Shown here piece after piece: positions 44,444 to 52,206 of a DNA stretch of 64,000 bases. A program made the translations under genes and the position numbers. Below the pieces are notes generated by a model that was given only the letters and a program-made list of their open reading frames with translations, ran no database searches and was not told the origin of the DNA. Numbering within the stretch: the stretch's first letter is position 1; each line of letters opens with the position of its first letter. This stretch comes from Mycolicibacterium lacusdiani (lineage in GTDB: Bacteria; Actinomycetota; Actinomycetes; Mycobacteriales; Mycobacteriaceae): assembly GCF_021916785.1 (NCBI RefSeq), contig NZ_JAKCFC010000002.1, positions 310,001 to 374,000 on the forward strand, given 5' to 3'.

Positions 44444-45204
44444 TGCGACGGTGCCACTCTTGCCGGCTCACGCGGCCGCCGATCGTCCATCGCCAGGCCG
44501 GCGGTGGGCTCGTCGAGGATCGTCGCGTCGGCTGCCACGTCCCCGGTGGGCCCGGCCGTCGATCTGACCCGCTTGCGACGGCGGTTCAGCGCGACGTCCA
44601 CCAGCACCGTCAGGAGGACCGTGAGGCCGACACCGCCGACTGCCACTGTCATCGTGGACCGTGTCCGTGACGGCATGGCCGGAACCGGCACGCTGGGCGG
44701 CGAGACGATGAACGACGTGGCCATCATCTCCGGGGGAACGTCGGCCTGCACCTGGATGTTCTCCAGCGACGCGCGAAGTTCCATGGCGGCCAGTTCGAGT
44801 GTCCTCGTGGCAGATTCGGGGTTCGCCGTGGCGACGTCGATCATGACCAGGGGGATGGGCGGCGACGTCGCGGGTACCGGAAAGAGCCGTGCGTCGTAGA
44901 TGGGCTCACCGCCCGCGGCGACGACACGGTTGACCACCGTCGTCTGGCGCAGACCCAGCGAGGCCATGTTCGCGAGCAGCGGCGCCCCACCGAAGTCGAG
45001 CAGCCCGTTGCGTGGCACCGCCTGGCCCGTTGCGACGGTGTCCACCCGTTGATTGGGAGGAGCAAGCCCGATCACCGTCTGCGAGTAGTACACCGGTAGG
45101 ACCGAGGTGTACACCTGGTGGCAGTACACCCCGGTGACCGCCAGCAAGGGGATCAGAATGTACCAGCGTCGCAGGCACGATCGGACGACGTCGAACAGGT
45201 CCAC
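44440..45204 (-). CDS. Wzz/CapA-like chain-length protein (kinase-less, 1 of 3 in tandem)
   Basis: The 254-residue protein has a helix at about 14-32, an extracytoplasmic alpha/beta loop with VMIDVATANPESATRTLEL, a second helix at about 188-208 and a short acidic cytoplasmic tail. There is no P-loop domain. This is the layout of Gram-positive-type CapA/YveK proteins, which normally need a separate kinase; no kinase gene is present nearby. It follows the next chain-length protein by 3 bp. Confidence 0.8.
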   Translation of the reverse strand: MDLFDVVRSCLRRWYILIPLLAVTGVYCHQVYTSVLPVYYSQTVIGLAPPNQRVDTVATGQAVPRNGLLDFGGAPLLANMASLGLRQTTVVNRVVAAGGEPIYDARLFPVPATSPPIPLVMIDVATANPESATRTLELAAMELRASLENIQVQADVPPEMMATSFIVSPPSVPVPAMPSRTRSTMTVAVGGVGLTVLLTVLVDVALNRRRKRVRSTAGPTGDVAADATILDEPTAGLAMDDRRPREPARVAPSQ

Positions 45205-45207
45205 GGG

Positions 45208-45846
45208 TCAGTTTCCTTTCACGGGCTTCGCGAGTTCGGGATGTCGACGGCGCGTGGACCCGGATCTGATCCACACCGCCGCCGCGCCCAGCACGATGGC
45301 GATGAGCGCCGTCGGAATGCCGAGCGCCAGTCGTACCGGGACGTCACTGCGCGGATCGCTCGCACCGCTCACCTGGGTGACCCGCACCTTTTGGGCGCCC
45401 ATCCCGGTGGGAGTCTCCAATGCCCTGGTGTAGGCGATGAATTCGGTCGCGTACGCGTCGGCCAACGCCCGTGCCTCGTCGGCCGAGGGGGCACTGGCCG
45501 ACACGTCGATGAGCGAGGTGTTCGGTGGCACCCTCGCTGCGCTGACGCGCTCGGCCAATTGCTCCGCGGTCTCCGATGACCGGAGTTCGTCCACGACGCG
45601 CTGACTCACGACCTCGCTCGTCAGCAACGGGAGGTAGGAGTTGATCCGCTCCCTGGCCACGTCGTCGTTCTGGTATGCCTCGAACGTCGTCGATCCGGAG
45701 ATGGACACCAGCAGTTGCGTCGACGACGTGTACGTCGTCGGGGTCGCCAGGATGAGTGCCGTCCCCAGCACGGCGACGCCGGATGCGATCCACGCGAATG
45801 TCCGCCATCTCCTGCAGATTTCGCCGATGAACTCGAAGACGTTCAC
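45208..45846 (-). CDS. Wzz/CapA-like chain-length protein (2 of 3 in tandem)
   Basis: The 212-residue protein starts NVFEFIGEICRRWRTFAWIA, the Wzz-type first helix. It has TYTSSTQLLVSI, a coiled periplasmic loop with SLIDVSASAPSADEARALAD, and a second helix at about 178-197. The frame extends to 46002, but GTG 45846 overlaps the stop of the upstream gene (GTGA) and removes an Arg-rich non-domain stretch. It has no kinase domain. Confidence 0.82.
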   Translation of the reverse strand: MNVFEFIGEICRRWRTFAWIASGVAVLGTALILATPTTYTSSTQLLVSISGSTTFEAYQNDDVARERINSYLPLLTSEVVSQRVVDELRSSETAEQLAERVSAARVPPNTSLIDVSASAPSADEARALADAYATEFIAYTRALETPTGMGAQKVRVTQVSGASDPRSDVPVRLALGIPTALIAIVLGAAAVWIRSGSTRRRHPELAKPVKGN

Positions 45847-46505
45847 CGCACACCCCGGGCTGGCTCGTCGACGAGGGATTCGGCACCGGCGGATGACCGC
45901 CCCGCCGAGGCGCGGACCGAGGTGAGAACCACGCACATCGCCCCCACCAAGACACCCGTCAATGCGGCGCCCGCCAACACTGCGGCGACCGGCAGACCCC
46001 ACGCGCTGACCCGAACCTCGGCCGACGGTGGATTGACGACGACCAGTTCGGCGCGCGGAACGAGCGAACCCGGCACGGTCTCCAATCCGTCGACCGTCGC
46101 GGCCAGTTCGTCGAGCAGAACGGTCGCGGTGCGTCGCGCCTCAGACGGCGTTGGACTACTCACCTCTATCTCGATCAGCGCCGTACCAGGAGGGTTCTCG
46201 GCGTCGACTCGCGCGGCGAGCGTCTCGGGCGCGAGTTCGAGCCCCAGGTCGGTGACGACCCGGGATGTCAGGGCCGAATTGTCGGCCAACGCGGCGAACG
46301 TACGGGCGCGGCCCTGTGCATACGAGTCGCCACCGTCGACCACGCTGCTGACGTCCCCCGGTGTGCGCACGAACAGAGTTGCCTCGCATCGGTAGAGGGG
46401 TGGTGTCGCCACGAGTGCTGCGGTCGTGACCGCCAGTGCCAAGAGGACACCCCACGAGAGCCAACGCCACTTGGCGCGGAGCAGACCCAGATACGAGGTG
46501 CTCAT
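45843..46505 (-). CDS. Wzz/CapA-like chain-length protein (3 of 3 in tandem)
   Basis: The 220-residue protein starts STSYLGLLRAKWRWLSWGVLL. It has PPLYRCEATLFVRT, an extracytoplasmic helix-rich loop with ALIEIEVSSPTPSEARRTA, and a second helix at about 175-197. ATG 46505 overlaps the SGNH gene stop (ATGA). Three kinase-less chain-length proteins in a row, each about 210-250 aa, probably arose by duplication and may form mixed oligomers. Confidence 0.82.
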   Translation of the reverse strand: MSTSYLGLLRAKWRWLSWGVLLALAVTTAALVATPPLYRCEATLFVRTPGDVSSVVDGGDSYAQGRARTFAALADNSALTSRVVTDLGLELAPETLAARVDAENPPGTALIEIEVSSPTPSEARRTATVLLDELAATVDGLETVPGSLVPRAELVVVNPPSAEVRVSAWGLPVAAVLAGAALTGVLVGAMCVVLTSVRASAGRSSAGAESLVDEPARGVR

Positions 46506-47266
46506 CACGCGTCCGCCGCGAAGCGCTGATCGACCAGCGACGCCGTGATCGCCGCGGCGAGGTCGAGTTCGCCCTGCCGGTTGGGGTGGATGCCGTCGTC
46601 GGAGAGCAGGTTGGACGTGTCGCGACCGTCGATCGCCCGGATCGGGTCGATGACGGATACGCCGCGGGCATCGGGGTCGCGGAGCAACCGGTTCGTGAAG
46701 GACTCGTCGAAGCCGAGATCGTCGTTCGGTCGACTCAGGAAACGAGGCCTCTCGAAGACGATCTCGGCCTCGGGCCATGCCCGCCTGGCATCGGCGATGG
46801 TCGCGACCATCGCAGCCAGTACGTTCGCCCGTGGCGGGAACTGGTCGTTCCTGCCGCCGTCGAGGATGACGATGTCGGGATCGAACTGATTGGCCAGCAG
46901 GGGGATTCGCTCCGAGAACGACGTCGATTCGCCGCGGTAATCATCGACCGTGAACCGGTTGGAGGGCCCGCCGCTGACGTAGCCGGTGCCGGGGACTGCC
47001 GACAGGTGGCACAGCCATCCCAGCCGGCTGGCTGCCAAGCAACTGGGCGAGAGTTCCCGTGGCCCTGGGCCGGCGGTGTAGGAGTCGCCGATGAACAGGG
47101 CAGTCGGAGGCTCGTGCTCTGCCTGCGGAAGTCGAAGGCTCAGCGTGTCGGCCGGCTGCGGCGGCGCGGACGGGGTCTTGTCGGGAGTCAAGGCGAGCAC
47201 GAGGCCGATGGCCACTGCGGCCGCCGTCGCCGCCGAGGCGATGTCGGACAAGCGCACACCGTTCAT
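46505..47266 (-). CDS. SGNH/GDSL-type hydrolase, catalytic residues intact
   Basis: The 253-residue protein has an N-terminal membrane helix or signal anchor (about 8-27) and an extracytoplasmic SGNH domain. It has ALFIGDSYTAGPG (Ser62), ILDGGRNDQF (block III Asn) and SDDGIHPN (Asp224-xx-His227). It could be an esterase or acetyl-transferring enzyme acting on exported glycan. ATG 47266 overlaps the stop of the adjacent SGNH-like gene. The neighbour is a paralogue that has lost the nucleophile. Confidence 0.84.
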   Translation of the reverse strand: MNGVRLSDIASAATAAAVAIGLVLALTPDKTPSAPPQPADTLSLRLPQAEHEPPTALFIGDSYTAGPGPRELSPSCLAASRLGWLCHLSAVPGTGYVSGGPSNRFTVDDYRGESTSFSERIPLLANQFDPDIVILDGGRNDQFPPRANVLAAMVATIADARRAWPEAEIVFERPRFLSRPNDDLGFDESFTNRLLRDPDARGVSVIDPIRAIDGRDTSNLLSDDGIHPNRQGELDLAAAITASLVDQRFAADA

Positions 47267-47928
47267 GCGCCGATCTCCGTCCGCAGCCACGCGGCCACCC
47301 TGTCTGCGATGACGGACTGGCCGGCATCGTTGGGACTGTGCAGGTTCCCCTGCATCAGGCTCCTACTCAGCCACGGTGGCTCGATACCGCTGAGGAACGG
47401 AACGTCGGCGATTCGTGCCGCCTCCCGCACGGCCTCGGAGACCATGTGCACCTTGCCGGGTGTGGGGGTTCCGTACCAAATGGGCCCGATGACCAGGGCG
47501 CGTTGCCCGCCGAGTCGAATCTTGTCGAACGCGTCGATCGCGCCGACCGTCACCGCACCCATCTCGGGGAGATCGTTGTCCGCCTGGCCGGTCGTGATGA
47601 GGATGATCCGGGGTCGTGCTGCCTGGGCGCGCTCCACCTGGTGGGTGAAGGCGTGCCCGCCCCGGCCGTCGGCTGCGAAACCGGCGTCGGGCATCGCGAA
47701 GTTGGACACCGACCAACCGGTGCGCTGCGCAAGCAGTGTCGGCCAGACGACCCCGTTCGACTCGCCGGCGGTGAAGGCATCTCCGATGACGGCGACGCTG
47801 AGCGGCCAACTGGGGTCGGGTTCACGAAGACGGGTGAACACGAGGGACGCCGAGACGATCGCTCCGGTCAGGACGAGGGCGGTCACCGCAATCGGAGTCG
47901 AGCGGCGAAACGTCGATGCGTTCCTCAC
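47263..47928 (-). CDS. SGNH-fold protein lacking the nucleophilic serine
   Basis: The 221-residue protein has an N-terminal anchor helix (about 12-31) and an SGNH-type fold. The first block reads VAVIGDAFTAGESNG, so Ala51 stands where the nucleophilic Ser should be. Block III is partly kept (TTGQADND). The last block reads GNLHSPN, with Gly194 instead of Asp before His197. It is probably a non-catalytic partner of the intact SGNH protein translated directly after it, perhaps a glycan-binding subunit. It overlaps the GT4 stop by 4 bp. Confidence 0.78.
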   Translation of the reverse strand: MRNASTFRRSTPIAVTALVLTGAIVSASLVFTRLREPDPSWPLSVAVIGDAFTAGESNGVVWPTLLAQRTGWSVSNFAMPDAGFAADGRGGHAFTHQVERAQAARPRIILITTGQADNDLPEMGAVTVGAIDAFDKIRLGGQRALVIGPIWYGTPTPGKVHMVSEAVREAARIADVPFLSGIEPPWLSRSLMQGNLHSPNDAGQSVIADRVAAWLRTEIGA

Positions 47929-49040
47929 CGTGCGCCCTCCGCGACGCGTGCATAGGCCTGCTCCAGGCGGTCACCGATGGCGGACATGCTGAACTCGGAC
48001 CGCGCTACCTCGCGGCCCCGCCGACCCATGTCGGCCGCCAGCGATTCGTCGTCGAGCAGCTTGCCGACCGCGGCCGCGAGCGATGGGGGAGAGGGGTCCG
48101 TGACGATCCCGCACCCCGTTCGGTCGACCATCGGTGCCAATCCGCAGTCATCGGTGATTACGACGGGCAGACCCACCGACATGGCCTCCAGGACCGCCAT
48201 GGGGTACGGCTCGCGAACCGATGGGAGGACGAAGACGTTCGCGGCTGCCATTCGCGTCGGCAGCTCGTTCGGTTCGACGGCGCCGTCCCAGTTGATGGAG
48301 GGGTGCGCGATGGTCGCCGCGGTGACGGCGGGACCCTGCCCCCCGTCCGGGCCGAGGAGCGTGAAGCAGGCGCGGTGCCCCGACGTCAGCAGCATGCGTG
48401 CCATGGCGACGAACGACAGCGGCTTCTTCCGACTGGCCAGACGGGCAGCGAAGAGCACCTCCGGCACTCCTGACCGTGCAGTCGGGCCTGCGTATTCGGG
48501 GACGCCGTTGCCCAGCTCGAAGAGCCTCAGCCGCGGCCCGGCCACCGTCGTCAGCTGTCCCTTCTCCTGAGCCGTCAGGTAACAGACCGCTCCGGCGTCG
48601 TGGAGTGCCCGACGCGTGCACGTCACGTCGAGAGGTGCCGCCAGGGGGTGCTGGGACGGAATCACCATGCCGTGGGTTTGCAGCACGTAGGGGATGCGTT
48701 GCCGCCGTGCCGACATGGCGATCGGCAGTACGACGAGATCGCGAGCGAAGTGAATGTGCACGACGTCGTAGTTCCTGCCGTTGGCGCGAAACCACCGCGA
48801 CAGGTCAGGTGCTCCCATGCCGTAGAACTTGTTCGTGGGCATCAGCATTCGCGCATCGAACAGTTCGACGGGCACGCCGTCGAAGGTGGTGCTGCCGACG
48901 GGATAGCCGCGGGTCGCCGCGGCGACGGTCACGTCGTGGCCCCGCCCGATGATCTCGGCGCTCGTGTTCAGGGCGACCCGAGCCGGACCCCCGTAGGCAC
49001 CATCCGGGTTCAGCAATGACACCACCTGGAGGATCCGCAT
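47925..49040 (-). CDS. GT4-family glycosyltransferase
   Basis: The 371-residue GT-B enzyme starts RILQVVSLLNPDGAYGGPARV, the GT4 glycine loop. It has VVHIHFARDLVVLP, VLFAARLASRKKPLSFV and REPYPMAVLEAMSVGLPVV (EX7E). It acts at the cytoplasmic face with unknown sugar. ATG 49040 overlaps the upstream acetyltransferase stop (ATGA); the longer frame to 49175 is rejected. Similar transferases accompany WcaF-type acetyltransferases in colanic-acid-like clusters. Confidence 0.86.
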   Translation of the reverse strand: MRILQVVSLLNPDGAYGGPARVALNTSAEIIGRGHDVTVAAATRGYPVGSTTFDGVPVELFDARMLMPTNKFYGMGAPDLSRWFRANGRNYDVVHIHFARDLVVLPIAMSARRQRIPYVLQTHGMVIPSQHPLAAPLDVTCTRRALHDAGAVCYLTAQEKGQLTTVAGPRLRLFELGNGVPEYAGPTARSGVPEVLFAARLASRKKPLSFVAMARMLLTSGHRACFTLLGPDGGQGPAVTAATIAHPSINWDGAVEPNELPTRMAAANVFVLPSVREPYPMAVLEAMSVGLPVVITDDCGLAPMVDRTGCGIVTDPSPPSLAAAVGKLLDDESLAADMGRRGREVARSEFSMSAIGDRLEQAYARVAEGAR

Positions 49041-49588
49041 CACGACACCGTCGGCCGTGGTGCCCGGACGACGGCATTCGGTGGAACGTCGCCGGATATC
49101 ATGCAGGTCGCGCCGATCACCGAGTTCGCGCCGATCGTGACACCGCGCAGCACCGTGGATCGGGCGCAGATCCATACTCCGTCTGCCACGACGATCGGGC
49201 CGTTGTCGAAGTCGAAGTCCGGCGAGAAGCGGTCATGGCTGCCCGTGCACAGGTATGCGTGCTGCGAGATGCACACGTCCGACCCGATGTCGATCGTGTC
49301 GAGGTTGTACAACTCGGAGTCGGTGCCGACCCACGAATCGTCGCCGATCGACAGCTTCCACGGCCAGTGCACCCTGACCCGGTGCCGGATGATCACACCG
49401 CGGCCGATCTTCGCCCCGAACCACCGCAGGATCGCGCACCTGAGTTGGTTGGGACACCAGACCTTGGTGACCACCAGCTCGGAGGCGGCTACCCAGAGGG
49501 CCTGGAACAGCACCCCGCGGCCCTTGTCGTACGAGCAGCCCCGGGCCGCGGCCAGCGACCAATGGACTTGCGACGTGGTGACCCCCAT
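49040..49588 (-). CDS. WcaF-like colanic-acid-type acetyltransferase
   Basis: The 182-residue protein has the N-terminal SYDKGRG and LWVAASELVV segments and the hexapeptide core (IGRGVIIRHRVRVHWPWKLS, IGDDSWVGTDSELYNLDTI, IGSDVCISQHAYLCTGSHD, IGANSVIGATCMISGDVPP). This combination matches the WcaF family that O-acetylates colanic acid. It heads block F and is divergent from the polymerase gene across 471 bp with two ACTAGTTC sites. Confidence 0.85.
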   Translation of the reverse strand: MGVTTSQVHWSLAAARGCSYDKGRGVLFQALWVAASELVVTKVWCPNQLRCAILRWFGAKIGRGVIIRHRVRVHWPWKLSIGDDSWVGTDSELYNLDTIDIGSDVCISQHAYLCTGSHDRFSPDFDFDNGPIVVADGVWICARSTVLRGVTIGANSVIGATCMISGDVPPNAVVRAPRPTVS

Positions 49589-50059
49589 GTCGTTACCCCC
49601 CCAGGCCGACTCTTTGCCAACTTTGCGGCGAGGCGTCCTCGACCGACTAGGGAAAGTGTATGCGGACGTCAGGAATGTTGCTGAAATCCTCTTGGGCAGT
49701 AGCGAACTAGTTCTTCATGCGTTCGGGACTAGTTCGTTCTGCGATCCGGGGCGGGGCGGTGAATCCGGCGATGACAGGTGGCTGAGACGGCATTCGGCAC
49801 ATCGGTCAACACGGGGTTCGAGAGTCGTCGGCGAGGGTGAGCCCGCTGCGCGGACGTCTCGTGGCGTCATGGACTAGATCCATGACCAGCGACGAATTGG
49901 TCCCCGAGATCCATGTACGCCGAGCGCCGATCCGGTGGAGGGTGAACGAGACGTCATCGGATGACTCGTGCATTCGTCGCGCGCGACAGGCGCTGCAGTG
50001 CAGTCGATCTCAATCCAGCGGCCATCCGGTCAGACGCTCGACACGTGGGATGGTGCATC
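49589..50059. other. 471-bp divergent regulatory region
   Basis: The region between the WcaF-like gene (-) and the polymerase gene (+) contains GAACTAGTTC at 49704 and GGACTAGTTC at 49726. CATGGACTAGATCCATG at 49868-49884 has 6-bp arms around CTAGA. The frame of the polymerase gene is open back to 49961, but that stretch is unlike a membrane-protein start. No small gene is convincing. Confidence 0.5.
49704..49735. promoter_or_regulatory. Paired ACTAGTTC palindromes
   Basis: GAACTAGTTC (49704-49713, perfect palindrome) and GGACTAGTTC (49726-49735) start 22 bp apart, about two helical turns, so a dimer pair could bind one face. The first copy is identical to the core of the site at 39894-39905. 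Binding protein unknown; the LuxR-type regulator at 21.3 kb is the nearest candidate. Confidence 0.5.
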
Positions 50060-51304
50060 GTGAGGTACGAGGACGTCGCCGAGGTCAGGCCGCAGGCGCG
50101 GGCGGCCCTCGCCGGGCAGGTGGCGATCTTCGTAGTGGGCGCGACGTCCGCCGTGCAGATCGCCAACGTGACCGCGACGGTGTTGTCGATCGTGTGTCTG
50201 GTGCTCGTTCCCGGCTTCCTGCTCGTCCGCCACCGCAGCGTCGACGTGGTCCCCCTGGGCCTTGCCGCCCTGGGTTGGGCGGCGTACATCGCGTCGTGCC
50301 TGGTGAACGGTGTCAGCCTGCTCTGGCCGAATGCGGTAGCACCCGCGGCCTTCTCGCTCTACTTCATCGGTCTGACGGTGCTGACGAGCAGGTCGATCGA
50401 GTCGATCGCAACGGTTCTAGCCGGGATCGGTCTCGGGACCGTCGTATTCTTCCTCACCGAGGGAATCGAACTCACCAGCACCGGGAACTTCCTCCACTTC
50501 TGGAAGTACGGCGTCGCCCACGGCGTGACCGTCGTGTTCCTGTACGTGCTGACCCGAATGGATCTGCCGCGCCTCGTGATACCGGCCGCGTTGGCGATCA
50601 TCGGTGTGGCCAGTCTGGCACTCAACTTCCGATCTCATGCGTTGGTGTGCCTGATCGCCGCGGCGATCCTGTTCGCGCGGTACCTGGTGGGTGACCGGAT
50701 CGGCCGGGCTTGGCAGTTCGTCGGCGTGGGGGCCTTCGCGGTGCTCTTCACGTTCCTCATGCCAATCGCCGCGCGATGGGGGATGCTCGGAGCCGCATTG
50801 GAGCGAAAGACCCTCGAGCAGGACGCGACCAATCTGCCACTGCTGCTGGCCGGCCGTACGGAGCCTCCGATGACGTTGACCGCCATCGCCGATCGGCCGC
50901 TTCTCGGCTGGGGTAGCGGCACGAACCTCACGCCGGAGGTGTACACGCGCGCAGAGCATCTCGCGATTGCGATGGGATTCGACCCGACCTTCCCGTTCGA
51001 CCTCTACTGGCGGCTTCCCGCCACCGACTACTCCGCGATGCACTCGATCCTGCTGGGCTCCTGGGCCGAGGGCGGAATCCTCGCCGCTCTCCTGCCTGCC
51101 TGGCTGCTGGTCGCCTGCGTCGTCGTGGTGTGGCGGAACGTCGAGTTCGGCCGCTGGTCCGCGCTGGCGTTGACGGTGGCCCTGCAGTGCATCTGGGATC
51201 TGCTGTTCTCGCCATGGACCTACAACACGATCGCCGAGGATGCCTGTGTCGCACTTCTGTTCTGCGCGATCACGTCCCGGCGTCCCGCGGCGGCGACGGG
51301 ATGA
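50060..51304 (+). CDS. O-antigen polymerase/ligase-like membrane protein (3 of 3)
   Basis: The protein of about 414 residues has 10-11 helices and a large loop before the end, with IADRPLLGWGSGTNLTPE and, further on, YSAMHSILLGSWAEGGILAALL. The G-G-G loop followed by H-xx-LGSWAEGG is the Wzy/WaaL pattern. GTG 50060 is preferred over 49961 because the first helix follows within 15 residues and GGGATGG lies upstream. The stop overlaps the next ATG. It forms block G with a GT2 and a flippase. Confidence 0.8.
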   Translation: MRYEDVAEVRPQARAALAGQVAIFVVGATSAVQIANVTATVLSIVCLVLVPGFLLVRHRSVDVVPLGLAALGWAAYIASCLVNGVSLLWPNAVAPAAFSLYFIGLTVLTSRSIESIATVLAGIGLGTVVFFLTEGIELTSTGNFLHFWKYGVAHGVTVVFLYVLTRMDLPRLVIPAALAIIGVASLALNFRSHALVCLIAAAILFARYLVGDRIGRAWQFVGVGAFAVLFTFLMPIAARWGMLGAALERKTLEQDATNLPLLLAGRTEPPMTLTAIADRPLLGWGSGTNLTPEVYTRAEHLAIAMGFDPTFPFDLYWRLPATDYSAMHSILLGSWAEGGILAALLPAWLLVACVVVVWRNVEFGRWSALALTVALQCIWDLLFSPWTYNTIAEDACVALLFCAITSRRPAAATG

Positions 51305-52206
51305 GCCACGTCGTCAGTGCGGTCATAGCCACGGTCGGTCGGCCGAGCGTCGCGGTCGCCGTTCGATCGGTGCTCGCACAGTCGGCGGAGGTCCGCGAGG
51401 TGATCGTCGTGTTGGACGCCGCGACGTCGGTGCCCCTTCCGTCCGACGACCGGGTCGTCCTGATCCATGCTCCGGCGGGCAGTGGTGCCGCGAGATGTCG
51501 ACAACTGGGCATCGACGCCGCGCGGGGTTCGGTGATCGCGCTGCTGGACGACGATGACGAGTGGCTCCCGGGCAAGCTCGAGTGCCAGCTGTCGGGGGTA
51601 CGTCCCGAATGGGGCCCGGGGTGGGTGTCCTCGTCCCGCATGGCCGTCGTCGGACCCGGCGACCGGCGGAGGACTTGGCCACGGCGACTCATCGAACCGG
51701 GCGAGTCGGTCGCCGAGTACCTCTTCCGTGTTCGCGAGGTCGGTGTCGGTGGCGCCGTGCTGCAGACCTCCACGCTGGTGTTCCCTGCCGCCCTGGCGCA
51801 CCAGGTGCGCTGGGACGGTCACCGCGGGGCCGTCCACGACGAACCCACGTGGCTCATCGAGGTCCAGCGCCGCGTGCCCGACGTCCAGCTTCTGCACGTA
51901 CCAGAGGTACTGAGCGTGTACGACGTCCGCCGGTCATCGGTGTCGCGGAGTTCTGAGGATCGCACTGGCGACTACATCGCCTGGGGGTTGCAGCACCTGG
52001 GCGGCGAATCACGTCGCGTCCGAGGCGATTACCTGTGCAGTAGTCCCGTCAGCGCGGCTGTGTCGGCACGGTCGCTGTCAGGGGTGGCCCGCGCAGTGTG
52101 GTCGGCGCTCGCGCACGGGCGCCCCGGCCCGTGTGCGTTGACCTACGCGGGCCTGAGCGCCGTGCGGATCGTCATCGGTCGGCTCGTCGGCCCGATCCGG
52201 TCGTGA
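51301..52206 (+). CDS. GT2-family glycosyltransferase
   Basis: The 301-residue GT-A protein has SAVIATVGRPSVAVAVRSVL, VREVIVVLDAAT, IALLDDDDEWLPGKLE (metal and nucleotide site) and AVHDEPTWLIEVQRR (acidic catalytic-base region). Sugar unknown. ATG 51301 overlaps the polymerase stop, and its own stop overlaps the flippase GTG, so polymerase, transferase and flippase are made together. Confidence 0.86.
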   Translation: MSHVVSAVIATVGRPSVAVAVRSVLAQSAEVREVIVVLDAATSVPLPSDDRVVLIHAPAGSGAARCRQLGIDAARGSVIALLDDDDEWLPGKLECQLSGVRPEWGPGWVSSSRMAVVGPGDRRRTWPRRLIEPGESVAEYLFRVREVGVGGAVLQTSTLVFPAALAHQVRWDGHRGAVHDEPTWLIEVQRRVPDVQLLHVPEVLSVYDVRRSSVSRSSEDRTGDYIAWGLQHLGGESRRVRGDYLCSSPVSAAVSARSLSGVARAVWSALAHGRPGPCALTYAGLSAVRIVIGRLVGPIRS

